Of a stretch of 17,325 nucleotides of DNA, positions 1-7,254 are shown in pieces. Location of the stretch: positions 1-17,325 of the forward strand of contig JAEZFY010000146.1 in NCBI GenBank assembly GCA_023417265.1, in the 5' to 3' direction. Both the position numbers and the translations under genes were made by a program. Below the pieces are notes generated by a model. It had not been told where the DNA came from. It saw only the letters and a program-made list of their open reading frames with translations, and did no database searches. This DNA is from Actinomycetes bacterium (lineage in GTDB: Bacteria > Actinomycetota > Acidimicrobiia > Acidimicrobiales > Ilumatobacteraceae). Every line of letters begins with the position of its first letter. Positions within the stretch are counted from its first letter, which is position 1.

Positions 1-30
1 CCCCACGGCGCCGCCCTCACGCAACGGCGA

Positions 31-1893
31 TCAAGCGGTTCGTCGGCGGGCGACCGCGCCGGCCAGGAGCGCGCCGGCGGCGAGCAGACCCGCGGCGACC
101 ATCGTCTGCATCGAGGTCGACTGACCGGTGGCGGGGAGCACCGGCGCGACCGTGGGGGCTGCTGTCGTCGGTGTACTCGTCGTGGTCGTCGCCGGCGCCA
201 TCGTCGTGCTGGTCGTACTCGTCGTGGTCGTGGTGGTCGTCGTGGCCGCCGCTTGTACCACGACCTGGGCGGTGACCGGCGCGCTCGCTGCGCCGTCCTT
301 GTCGACCGCGATGAGCGTGAGTGTCACCGTGCCGGGTTCCGTGTACGTGTGCGTTGCCGTGGCCGCGGCCGGGCCGCTCGGCGTCTCGTCGACGACGCCG
401 TCGCCGTCCCAGTCGATGCGATAGGTGAACGATGCCGCGGCGTCGACCGGCCCGGCGTCCGATGCGCCGAGGTCGATCGTCACCGCTACGCCGACGGTCG
501 CCGAGGCGGGCGCGCCGAGGCTCGCCAGGGGGGCGACGTTGGTGATCGCGAGCGTCGTTGCGTCGGTGTCGGCGTCGATGCTCTCGGTCACGCGCAGCGC
601 CACGGGAAGCGGGCCGGCGGGCCCGTCCGCCAGCCCGAGCGCGGCGAGCTGCACGGCCGAGATCGTCGGCGCCACGCCGGTGGCGTCGTCGTAGACGGAG
701 TCGCCGTCGAGGTCCCAGGCGTACACGGCCGCCGCCCCGGCCAGCGTGGCCGAGCCGTCGAGCTGCAGATCGGCACCTTCGGCGATGGTGTACGGGCCAC
801 CCGCGTCGGCGACGATCGGTGCCGCTTCCACGAGCCGGATCGCATGCTCGGGTTCGCTGGCGATGAAGATCGACCCGCGCGAGTCGACGTCGACGCGGAT
901 CGGGTTGCCGACGGTTGCTCCGGTCGCCGGGCCGCCGTCACCGGCCCCGCAGCAGCCTCCGTTGCCGGCCACCGTCGAGATGATGCCGGTTATGACGTTG
1001 ACCATGCGGACGCGGTTGTTGCTGGTGTCGGCGATGTACACGTTCCCGTCCGGTGCGACCGCCACCCCGTCGGGACTGTTCAACTGGGCCGACGTGGCGG
1101 CGAAGCTGTCGCCCGAGAATCCGCTCGTGTAGTTGCCGGCGAACACGGTGACCGTGCCGCCCGTGATGCGCCGCACCAGGTTGGTGCCCTCGTCGGCCAC
1201 GTACACCGTGCCGTCGATCGCCACGGCCACGTCTTTGGGCCCGGAGAACGTCGCCGAGAGGGCGGGGCCGTTGTCGCCGCCGCCCACGCCCGTGCCTGCC
1301 AGCAAGGAGATGGTGTCGGTCGCGACATCGATGCGCCGGATCCGGTTGTTGCCGCGATCGGCGACGTACACGTCGCCGTCCGGGCCGACGTCGATACCGC
1401 CGATCGTGTTGAAGCGGGCGGCGAGCGCCGGACCGCCGTCGCCGGCGTAGCCGTTCGAGTCGCCGGCGATGATCTCGGCGGTGAACGGGCCACCGCCGCC
1501 GATCGCCACGCGGCTGACCCGGCTGATCCCGGCCCCCTCTTCGGTGAAGTACAGCAGCTGGGCGGCATCGTCGACGGCGACGTCGACCGGGTTCAGCAGA
1601 CCGCCGACGATCGTCGTCACGGTGCGGTCCAGGGCGACGACCCGGATCCGATTGTTGGCCCGATCGGCGATGAACACCCGCCCGTCGGCGGCGATGGCGA
1701 CGCCGGTCGGGCCGTTCAACTGGCTGCTGCTCGCCGGCACGCCGTCGGCGCCCAGCCCGGCTGCATACGTCCCGGCATACCGCGTGATGTCGCCGCTCGC
1801 CGCACCGGCGTTGCCGCCGGCCAACCCGGTCAGCAGCGTCGCGGCGATCGCCGCGTGCATCCACGTGCGCCGTCGTGGTCGACCTACCTGCAT
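31..1893 (-). CDS. Secreted NHL-repeat/PKD-domain surface protein with LPATG sortase signal
   Basis: A 620-residue protein that I predict is exported and covalently attached to the cell wall. The N-terminus has a basic patch (RPRRR) and a hydrophobic core (about 13-26) ending in small residues near 30-33, so it looks like a Sec signal peptide. Residues about 60-355 hold roughly six NHL repeats with recurring patterns such as GVAVAPDGNVYIAD-x-x-NNRVR, which should fold as a beta-propeller. Residues about 357-450 and 455-548 look like two PKD/Ig-like domains, each with an Asp-rich loop (DLDGDSVYDD; DWDGDGVVDE) resembling calcium-binding loops. A Thr/Ser linker (551-577) leads to LPATG (586-590), a hydrophobic segment and an RRR tail, the classic sorting signal. 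The ATG at 1893 follows AAGGGG/GGTGGAG. Ligand or substrate is unknown; NHL propellers bind proteins, RNA or glycans or act as lyases. No sortase gene is present in the window. Confidence 0.88.
   Translation of the reverse strand: MQVGRPRRRTWMHAAIAATLLTGLAGGNAGAASGDITRYAGTYAAGLGADGVPASSSQLNGPTGVAIAADGRVFIADRANNRIRVVALDRTVTTIVGGLLNPVDVAVDDAAQLLYFTEEGAGISRVSRVAIGGGGPFTAEIIAGDSNGYAGDGGPALAARFNTIGGIDVGPDGDVYVADRGNNRIRRIDVATDTISLLAGTGVGGGDNGPALSATFSGPKDVAVAIDGTVYVADEGTNLVRRITGGTVTVFAGNYTSGFSGDSFAATSAQLNSPDGVAVAPDGNVYIADTSNNRVRMVNVITGIISTVAGNGGCCGAGDGGPATGATVGNPIRVDVDSRGSIFIASEPEHAIRLVEAAPIVADAGGPYTIAEGADLQLDGSATLAGAAAVYAWDLDGDSVYDDATGVAPTISAVQLAALGLADGPAGPLPVALRVTESIDADTDATTLAITNVAPLASLGAPASATVGVAVTIDLGASDAGPVDAAASFTYRIDWDGDGVVDETPSGPAAATATHTYTEPGTVTLTLIAVDKDGAASAPVTAQVVVQAAATTTTTTTTSTTSTTMAPATTTTSTPTTAAPTVAPVLPATGQSTSMQTMVAAGLLAAGALLAGAVARRRTA
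163..243 (-). repeat. Low-complexity Thr/Ser-rich linker within the surface protein
   Basis: This stretch encodes residues 551-577 of the surface protein, almost all Thr and Ser with a few Pro/Ala. On the plus strand it reads as imperfect GTCGTGGT-type trinucleotide repetition. It sits directly before the LPATG sorting signal, where such linkers usually span the peptidoglycan and may be O-glycosylated. The repeated codons make it prone to length variation. This is a coding repeat, not a separate element. Confidence 0.75.
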
Positions 1894-2041
1894 GGCTCCA
1901 CCCCTTGTCCCTCGGCCATCGCTGGCTCCCCGGGCGCACGATAGTCACGCCGGCGGCATGCCCAGAACGCTGACCGACGGGCCGCCAGGTTGGGACTTTC
2001 GGCCCCGTTACCGCCGGCGGTCGGGCGCCGACAATCGGTAC
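1894..2041. promoter_or_regulatory. Divergent intergenic region between surface protein and cupredoxin
   Basis: These 148 bases separate two genes transcribed away from each other, so promoters for both must lie here or close by. The leftward gene has a purine-rich ribosome site just upstream of its ATG. The rightward cupredoxin ATG at 2042 has no recognisable Shine-Dalgarno sequence in the preceding 15 bases, so a leaderless or weakly initiated transcript is possible. I could not pick out convincing -35/-10 pairs. Confidence 0.45.
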
Positions 2042-2434
2042 ATGTTCGTGAAGCGTTCCCTCCGCCGGGTCGCCCCGGTGGTTGTCGTCCTCGGTGGCTT
2101 GCTGCTCGGCGGCTGCGCCGGCGACGGTGCCGCCGGTGACGCGGTGGTGATCGACGTCGAGCTCGGCAACTACTGGATCTCGCCCGAGACGCTCGCCGCC
2201 CCGGCAGGGGTCGACGTCGCCTTGCGCGTGAAGAACGTCGACCCGACGCTCGAGCACAACCTCGTGGCCGCCGGCAAGGGCACCCGTACGCTCGCTCCCG
2301 GTGAGGAGCAGATCCTGCCGATGGGAACGATGACCGCAGGCATGTTCCCGATGTGGTGCGACGTGTCCGGCCACGCCCAGATGGGTCAGACCGGCACGTT
2401 CGTCGTCACCGACCAGGCGGACACCGCCGGGTAG
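2042..2434 (+). CDS. Cupredoxin-domain lipoprotein
   Basis: A 130-residue, membrane-anchored small copper protein. After a basic start (KRSLRR) and a hydrophobic stretch comes a lipobox LLGGC, so Cys25 is the predicted lipidated residue of the mature protein. The rest is one plastocyanin/sulfocyanin-like cupredoxin fold. His72 lies in an EHNL motif. Cys106 and His111 lie in WCDVSGHAQMGQTGTF, the usual C-x4-H copper loop near the C-terminus. In related proteins the axial ligand is a Met five residues after this His. Here that place is Gln116, while a Met sits at 114. The likely role is electron transfer or copper binding on the outer face of the membrane. No oxidase subunit genes adjoin it, so the partner is unknown. 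It may be cotranscribed with the downstream MpaB-like gene, although a hairpin lies between them. Confidence 0.82.
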   Translation: MFVKRSLRRVAPVVVVLGGLLLGGCAGDGAAGDAVVIDVELGNYWISPETLAAPAGVDVALRVKNVDPTLEHNLVAAGKGTRTLAPGEEQILPMGTMTAGMFPMWCDVSGHAQMGQTGTFVVTDQADTAG

Positions 2435-2438
2435 CCGG

Positions 2439-2476
2439 ACGACCGACTGAGGCCACCGCTGGTCGGGCCCGGTCGT
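2439..2476 (+). terminator. Candidate hairpin terminator after the cupredoxin gene
   Basis: ACGACCG (2439-2445) can pair with CGGTCGT (2470-2476), and inside it GGCC (2451-2454) pairs with GGCC (2466-2469), giving an extended stem with a five-base bulge. It begins four bases after the cupredoxin stop. There is no T-tract, as is common for actinobacterial terminators, so the assignment rests on position and stem only. Confidence 0.35.
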
Positions 2477-2538
2477 GAGATCGCCAGGTGCGTGCGAGAG
2501 AATGCCCGCGCCACGACGGCTGAGCGGCGGGAGCCCTG

Positions 2539-3852
2539 ATGCACACCACGACCTACGACGACAGCGTGACCCGCCAGGCCACCGATCTGCCGGCTGTGTA
2601 CGGCAACGTCGACTTTACGATCGTCCCCGAGCGCTTCGACGCCGACGCGCACCCGGACGACGCCCGGTTCGCACCGGTGCGCGGGGCGATCGCCCGCGTG
2701 CTCGAACGCCCGGACCTGATGGAGACGATCCGCAATGCGACGATGCGCGGTGACCGGTGGGCCGACGCCTACGCGGCGCTGATCCCCCAGTACGGATTGC
2801 GGGCCCTGATCGAGATGCTCGAGACCGCCTGCGCCGAAGGGGTCGCCGCGGTCGCCGACGCCCCGCCCGAGCTGGGCGCCCTGATCGCCGCCATGGAAGC
2901 CACTCCCGAGTGGGTCGACATGGACCTCGTCGAGGCCGGCGCCCGCACCGAGCGGATCGGCATGGCCGTCACCAGCCCGCTGGCGATCCGCGGTGCGTTC
3001 CTCGCCACGTTCCTGAACCAGTACGCGGCGCTGCCGATGACGATGACCGGCACGCTCTCGAACGAGGCCGCCGCCAAGCGCGTGTTCGAGACCGCCAGCT
3101 TCTTCACGGCCACCACGCTGCCGGGCGCGTTGCGCCGCGACGGCAAGGGCTTCGAAGCCGCCGCCAAGGTACGCCTGATGCACTCGATGGTGCGCTTCCA
3201 CCTGCTCTCGTCGGGGCGCTGGGACGTCGCCACCTACGGCATCCCGATCCCCCAGGTCGACCAGATGCCTGCCGGGTTGATCGGCGTGTTCCTGATGGCC
3301 GCCGAGGTCCTCAAGCAGGGTCGCACCGAGTTCACGGCCGACGAGCGGGCGCGGGTCGAGCTCTCGCGCTACCGGTGCTTCCTGCTCGGCCTGCCCGAGA
3401 ACCTGCTCGGCGAGACGCCCCAGGAGATCACCGATCTCCTGATGGCTCGCCACGCATCGTTGCGCGAGGCGTACGACGACGAGATCTGCGGGTCGCTCGT
3501 GCGCGGCACGTTGAGCGCCGACTTGTTCGACACGTCGACGGTGCGCGGCAAGGTCCACAACTGGCTCGAAGGCGGGTTCTCGCGATTCGTCCTGATCAAG
3601 AGCTTCCTCGGCGGCGACGCCGAGCGGGCCGAATCGATCGGCATCGAGTTCGATCGGCGTCACAAGGTCGCCGCCGCGACCGCGGTCGGGGTACTGGCGG
3701 CGAAAACGTTCGGTTACCGGGTGGGCCTACAACTCCCGGTCGTGGCACCCGCCGTCGACCGGCACCTCAACGCCCGGATCGCCCGGCTGCTCGATTCGTA
3801 CGGTCACGCCGACTTCGTCACCGATCCGGCGAAGTACCAGATCGCCGCCTGA
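2539..3852 (+). CDS. MpaB/latex-clearing-protein-like (DUF2236) haem oxygenase
   Basis: A 437-residue, mostly helical protein with no signal peptide or obvious membrane span. It matches the oxygenase MpaB / DUF2236 family, whose best-known members are the rubber-cleaving Lcp dioxygenases and fungal MpaB. The signature is visible: Arg181 and Thr185 (RVFET) followed by RLMHSMVR with His215. The 4- and 34-residue spacings equal those of Arg164, Thr168 and His198 of Lcp from Streptomyces K30, where the His is the proximal haem ligand and the Arg/Thr are conserved active-site residues. I therefore infer a b-type haem oxygenase acting on a hydrophobic or isoprenoid-like substrate, with the substrate unknown. 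The ATG at 2539 is preceded by GGCGGGAG at good spacing. Lcp enzymes are secreted; this one looks cytoplasmic, so polymer cleavage is unlikely. Its upstream neighbour is a copper lipoprotein, with no proven link. Confidence 0.83.
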   Translation: MHTTTYDDSVTRQATDLPAVYGNVDFTIVPERFDADAHPDDARFAPVRGAIARVLERPDLMETIRNATMRGDRWADAYAALIPQYGLRALIEMLETACAEGVAAVADAPPELGALIAAMEATPEWVDMDLVEAGARTERIGMAVTSPLAIRGAFLATFLNQYAALPMTMTGTLSNEAAAKRVFETASFFTATTLPGALRRDGKGFEAAAKVRLMHSMVRFHLLSSGRWDVATYGIPIPQVDQMPAGLIGVFLMAAEVLKQGRTEFTADERARVELSRYRCFLLGLPENLLGETPQEITDLLMARHASLREAYDDEICGSLVRGTLSADLFDTSTVRGKVHNWLEGGFSRFVLIKSFLGGDAERAESIGIEFDRRHKVAAATAVGVLAAKTFGYRVGLQLPVVAPAVDRHLNARIARLLDSYGHADFVTDPAKYQIAA

Positions 3853-3867
3853 CGGAGCGACGCTCCG
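3853..3867 (+). terminator. Short hairpin immediately after the MpaB-like gene
   Basis: CGGAGC and GCTCCG form a perfect six-base stem around the loop GAC, starting at the base after the stop codon. No T-tract follows. It could be a weak terminator or a 3'-end protecting stem. Confidence 0.35.
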
Positions 3868-3918
3868 GACGGCGAGCTCGGGGGTTGGCCGGGGATCGGC
3901 CGCTCGGCGACAACGCTT

Positions 3919-3940
3919 CCCCACGGAGCTGACCGTGGGG
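3919..3940 (+). terminator. Strong 8-bp hairpin, likely terminator
   Basis: CCCCACGG (3919-3926) and CCGTGGGG (3933-3940) are perfect inverted repeats around the six-base loop AGCTGA. The stem is GC-rich and is the strongest simple hairpin in this gap. It most likely ends the MpaB-like transcript, but it lies about 165 bases ahead of mrpA and could instead belong to the mrp leader. No T-run follows. Confidence 0.45.
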
Positions 3941-3969
3941 CCGTTACTCCGCTCGCCACCGATCCGGTA

Positions 3970-4032
3970 CAGTGCCGGCTGGCGTGCCGGGAAGTCTGGT
4001 CGGCGATTCACATCTCAACGATCAGGCAGGAG
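3970..4032 (+). ncRNA. Candidate structured 5' leader of the mrp operon
   Basis: This compact stretch lies just upstream of the Mrp antiporter genes. Its core, GCCGGGAAGTCTGGTCGGC (3986-4004), closes as a GCCG/CGGC hairpin with a purine-rich GGGAAG loop. It is preceded by a GCCGGC palindrome (3975-3980) that could pair alternatively with the core, and it is followed by an AT-richer single-stranded stretch ending in the ribosome-site-like GGCAGGAG (4025-4032). Alternative pairing near a ribosome site is what a cis-regulatory leader would show. The GGGAA...GGT piece faintly recalls part of cobalamin riboswitches, but the B12 box is absent. I cannot assign it to a named RNA class. Confidence 0.35.
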
Positions 4033-4038
4033 TCCCGT

Positions 4039-4125
4039 GTGACGCGCTACCCCCCGACGTTGCCGCCGCGGCGGCCGTCTGACGTCGCGCCTGGCGCGGG
4101 GGGCGCGTGCTGTTCGTCCTGCTGA
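4039..4125 (+). CDS. Possible 28-codon upstream ORF overlapping the mrpA start
   Basis: A GTG at 4039 follows a strong AGGAG (4028-4032) with six-base spacing, whereas the mrpA GTG at 4107 has only a G-run three bases before it. The small frame encodes 28 residues: Pro/Arg-rich (YPPTLPPRRP) at the start and CCSSC at the end. It stops at 4123-4125, 19 bases inside mrpA. It could be a leader peptide coupling translation to mrpA. The Cys-rich end may be only the shifted reading of the Leu/Val codons at the mrpA start, so it is weak evidence for function. Confidence 0.3.
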   Translation: MTRYPPTLPPRRPSDVAPGAGGACCSSC

Positions 4126-6434
4126 TCCTCCACGCCGTGTGCGGCGCCGCGGCACTGGTCGCCGGCCGTCGGCTCGGGCGCCTGACGTGGGTGCTCGCCG
4201 CGGCCGCGCCTGCCACGACCGTCGCCTGGCTGATCGTCGAGCGGCGCGCGATCGGGAGCGGCGGCGTCACCGCCACCGCCGACTGGGTGCCGACGCTCGG
4301 TCTGACGTTCGATCTGCGCGTCGACACGTTCGCGGCGCTGATGATCACGCTCGTCGCCGGCATCGGTGTGCTCGTCGACGTGTACGCGCTGGCGTACTTC
4401 GGGCGCTCGCCGGCGATCGCCCGGGCGGCCGGACTGTTGACGCTGTTCGCCGGATCGATGCTCGGGGTGGTCGTCGCCGACAACCTGCTCGTGCTGTACC
4501 TGTTCTGGGAACTGACGTCGGTCACGTCGTACCTGCTGATCGGCGTCGACGACACCGATCCGGACGCCCGCGCCGCCGCGCAGCACGCCTTGCTGGTTAC
4601 CGGGTTGGGAGGGCTCGTGATGCTCGGCGGCTTCGTCGTGTTGGGGAGCGCAGCGGGCACGTTCCGGCTCAGCGAGCTGCTCGCCGACCCGCCGACGGGC
4701 AACGCCACCGCGGTGGCCCTGGTGTTGATCCTCGTCGGGGCGTTCACGAAGTCGGCGCAGTACCCGTTCCATTCGTGGCTCCCGGGCGCAATGGTGGCAC
4801 CGACACCGATCAGCGCCTACCTGCACTCGGCCGCGATGGTGAAAGCCGGCATCTACCTGATCGCCCGCTTGGCCCCGGCGTTCGCCGAGGTGGAGCCGTG
4901 GCGCCCGCTCGTCGTCAGCGTCGGCCTCGTGACCATGATCGCCGGAGGTTTGCGCGCCCTGCGCCCGTTCGATCTGAAGCAGTTGCTGGCCTTCGGCACG
5001 ATCAGCCAGCTCGGGTTGCTGACCGTCCTGCTCGGCATCGGTCGTCCAGCGGCCACCGCGGCCGGGTGCGCCGTGTTGCTCGCCCACGGCCTGTTCAAGG
5101 CGGCGCTGTTCATGGTGGTCGGCATCGTCGACCACGCGGCCCACACCCGGGACATCCGTGAGCTGCCGACGTTCGGCCCGGGATGGCGGGCAACCCGGGC
5201 CGTCGCCGTGGTGAGCGCGGCGTCGATGGCAGCGATCCCGCCGCTGGCCGGGTTCCTCGCCAAGGAGCAGGCCTACGCCGCGCTGGCCGACGGCTCGGCT
5301 GGCGACCGCATCGTGCTCGCCGGCATCGTCGCCGGATCGGTCCTGACCGTCGCCTACAGCGTGCGTCTCGTCGCCGCCCTGCTGCACCCGGCGCTGATCA
5401 CCGGCCGCCCGCCCGAACGGGTCACCGAGCACGCACCGGGCCGCGGGTTCGTGTTTCCCGGCGTCGTACTTGCGGCGGCGACGGTGCTGTTGGGCGTCGT
5501 GCCGGCGATGTGGTCCGACCTCGTCGACGGTGCCGCCCAGGCGCTCGATCCGCGCTCCCACGCGCACCTCGTGTTGTGGCACGGCGTCTCGGCACCGCTC
5601 GTGCTGTCGCTGCTCACGTTGGGCCTCGGCGCGCTGGTCTTCTGGCAGCGCCGTGCGGTTGCCGTCGTGCAGGCGCGCCTCACGATCCCGATGACGGGCA
5701 GCGATGTCTACGAGGCCGTGCTGCGGGCGACACTCCGGGGCGCGGCCCGGATCACCGCCCTCGCGCAGTCCGGTTCGTTGCGCGTCTACACCACCGTGAT
5801 CCTGGCGACCGCGGTGCTCGCCCCGGGGGCGGCGATGCTGGCGGGTCGCTGGTGGTCGGGGTGGCCCGACCTGGTGGGTTCGCCGGCCCACGTGCCGATC
5901 GCGGCGATCCTGATCGGTGGGGCGTTGGCGACGACGTTGGCCCGGCGCCGTTTCGCCGCCGCGCTGCTGCTCGGCGTCGTCGGGTACGGGATGGCGCTGC
6001 TGTTCGTCGTCCACGGCGCTCCCGACCTGGCGCTGACCCAGTTCGCCGTGGAGACCTTGTCGGTCGTCGTGTTCCTGCTCGTGTTCCGGGTGTTGCCGGC
6101 CCGCTTCGAGCGCCCCGGCCCGACGATCGGACAGATCCCGCGGGTGGCGCTGTCGCTGCTCGTCGGGGCATTCGTGATGATCATGGCGCTGGCCGCCTCC
6201 GGGTCGCGCACCGAGCCGTCGATCGCCGAGGAGATGTCGGCGCGGGCGCTGCCCGACGGCGACGGCCGCAACGTCGTCAACGTGATCCTCGTCGACATCC
6301 GCGGCCTCGACACCGTCGGCGAGACGACCGTGCTCGTCACTGCAGGCATCGGAATCACCGCCCTCGCCCGTATCGGGCGCACACCGCGCGTGCGCCCCCG
6401 GCGCGCCGGTGGCCAGCGGGCAGGGAGGGCGTGA
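4107..6434 (+). CDS. mrpA: Na+/H+ antiporter subunit A (MrpA/MnhA)
   Basis: A 775-residue integral membrane protein, the largest subunit of the multisubunit Mrp cation/proton antiporter and a relative of the NuoL/ND5 proton-pumping subunit of complex I. Nearly the whole length is transmembrane helices. Proton-path residues are visible: Glu135 in FWELTSVTSYLLIG, His240 and Lys246 in LHSAAMVKAGIYL, and His327 and Lys331 in AHGLFKAALFM. The C-terminal third has the MrpA-specific extension with the DUF4040-type GAPDLALTQFAVETLSVV segment, so the length is normal for MrpA. An in-frame stop at 4080 excludes a longer start; the GTG at 4107 gives a typical hydrophobic N-terminus. The short tail is Arg-rich. 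It is the first gene of the operon, and its TGA lies just before mrpB. The complex exchanges Na+ (or Li+/K+) for H+ and supports pH and salt tolerance. Confidence 0.95.
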   Translation: MLFVLLILHAVCGAAALVAGRRLGRLTWVLAAAAPATTVAWLIVERRAIGSGGVTATADWVPTLGLTFDLRVDTFAALMITLVAGIGVLVDVYALAYFGRSPAIARAAGLLTLFAGSMLGVVVADNLLVLYLFWELTSVTSYLLIGVDDTDPDARAAAQHALLVTGLGGLVMLGGFVVLGSAAGTFRLSELLADPPTGNATAVALVLILVGAFTKSAQYPFHSWLPGAMVAPTPISAYLHSAAMVKAGIYLIARLAPAFAEVEPWRPLVVSVGLVTMIAGGLRALRPFDLKQLLAFGTISQLGLLTVLLGIGRPAATAAGCAVLLAHGLFKAALFMVVGIVDHAAHTRDIRELPTFGPGWRATRAVAVVSAASMAAIPPLAGFLAKEQAYAALADGSAGDRIVLAGIVAGSVLTVAYSVRLVAALLHPALITGRPPERVTEHAPGRGFVFPGVVLAAATVLLGVVPAMWSDLVDGAAQALDPRSHAHLVLWHGVSAPLVLSLLTLGLGALVFWQRRAVAVVQARLTIPMTGSDVYEAVLRATLRGAARITALAQSGSLRVYTTVILATAVLAPGAAMLAGRWWSGWPDLVGSPAHVPIAAILIGGALATTLARRRFAAALLLGVVGYGMALLFVVHGAPDLALTQFAVETLSVVVFLLVFRVLPARFERPGPTIGQIPRVALSLLVGAFVMIMALAASGSRTEPSIAEEMSARALPDGDGRNVVNVILVDIRGLDTVGETTVLVTAGIGITALARIGRTPRVRPRRAGGQRAGRA

Positions 6435-6436
6435 CG

Positions 6437-6892
6437 ATGCGCCGTTCGCTGATCCTCGACACGACCGTGCGGCTCGTCGTCGACGCCGCGATCGTGCTGT
6501 CGGTGTACCTGCTGTTCGCCGGGCACAACCAGCCCGGAGGGGGCTTCGTCGGCGGCCTCGTCGCCGCCGCCGCGTTCGCCCTGCGCTACATCGCCGGTGG
6601 ATTCGACGAGTTGCTGGCGACGTTGCGGGTGCGCCCGTGGAACCTGTTGTCGGCCGGGTTGGCGCTGGCCGTCGGTTCGGCGTTGGCGCCGCTCGCGTTC
6701 GGGAACGCGCCGCTCGACCATCGCTCCGTCGAGTGGCAGTTCGAGCTGCTCGGCAAGGTCAAGATCACGTCGGCGACGGTGTTCGACACCGGCGTGTATC
6801 TCATAGTCGTCGGGCTCGTGCTGATGATCTTCGAGGCGCTCGGCGACGCCGCCGACGCCAGCCGCGACAACCCGGCGGGAGCGCCGTCGTGA
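6437..6892 (+). CDS. mrpB: Na+/H+ antiporter subunit B (MrpB/MnhB)
   Basis: A 151-residue membrane protein of the MnhB family with about four helices. The hallmark HNQPGGGFVGGLVAA lies near residues 29-43, followed by the conserved region around the KITSATVFDTGVYL segment. MrpB is an obligatory structural subunit of the Mrp complex and associates with the C-terminal part of MrpA. I chose the ATG at 6437 because GGGAGGG (6423-6429) lies seven bases before it. The in-frame GTG at 6431, which overlaps the mrpA stop, is too close to that site. The C-terminus overlaps mrpC by four bases (GTGA). Confidence 0.95.
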   Translation: MRRSLILDTTVRLVVDAAIVLSVYLLFAGHNQPGGGFVGGLVAAAAFALRYIAGGFDELLATLRVRPWNLLSAGLALAVGSALAPLAFGNAPLDHRSVEWQFELLGKVKITSATVFDTGVYLIVVGLVLMIFEALGDAADASRDNPAGAPS

Positions 6893-7254
6893 CGGTGCTG
6901 CTGATGTTCGTGGCCGGTGCGCTGTGCGCCTGCGGCACGTATCTCCTGCTCGGGCGCCAGCTCAGCCGAGTCGTGATCGGAATCGGCCTGCTCGGGCACG
7001 GTGTCAACGTCGTGCTCGTCCTGTCCGGCGGAGCGGGCGGCGACCCGGCGTTCGCCGGTGACGACCCGGCCGGTTTCGCCGATCCGCTCCCCCAGGCGTT
7101 CGTGCTCACCGCGATCGTGATCACGTTCGGGGTGATCGCGTTCCTGCTGGCACTCGCCTACCGGAGTTGGCTCGTCACCGCCGACGACAAGGTCGAAGAC
7201 GACGTCGAGGACCGCCGTATCGCCCGCCTCGGCGGCCGCGAGGTGGAGCCGTGA
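6889..7254 (+). CDS. mrpC: Na+/H+ antiporter subunit C (MrpC/MnhC)
   Basis: A 121-residue, three-helix membrane protein homologous to NuoK/ND4L of complex I. Family features are GTYLLLGRQLSRVVIGIGLL followed by HGVNVVLVLSGG, and DPLPQAFVLTAIVITFG before the last helix. A hydrophilic acidic/basic tail (DDKVEDDVEDRR) extends past the final helix. The GTG start at 6889 overlaps the mrpB stop (GTGA), and GGGAG at 6877-6881 provides the ribosome site. It is needed for assembly and function of the antiporter alongside MrpA and MrpD. Confidence 0.95.
   Translation: MTVLLMFVAGALCACGTYLLLGRQLSRVVIGIGLLGHGVNVVLVLSGGAGGDPAFAGDDPAGFADPLPQAFVLTAIVITFGVIAFLLALAYRSWLVTADDKVEDDVEDRRIARLGGREVEP

Noticed and set aside
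163..243. Tandem-repeat or CRISPR-like array on the plus strand
   Set aside because: The repetition is trinucleotide codon usage for a Thr/Ser linker in the surface protein. There are no spacers or fixed-length repeats.
3970..4032. Cobalamin riboswitch
   Set aside because: There is a GGGAA...GGT stretch and a final CAGGAG, but the element is far too short and the conserved B12 box (GCCACTG) is missing.
4047..6014. Very long open frame on the minus strand opposite mrpA
   Set aside because: Its product is Arg/Gln/His/Asp-rich low-complexity sequence without any domain, the usual by-product of high third-position GC. The plus-strand mrpA has full family motifs.
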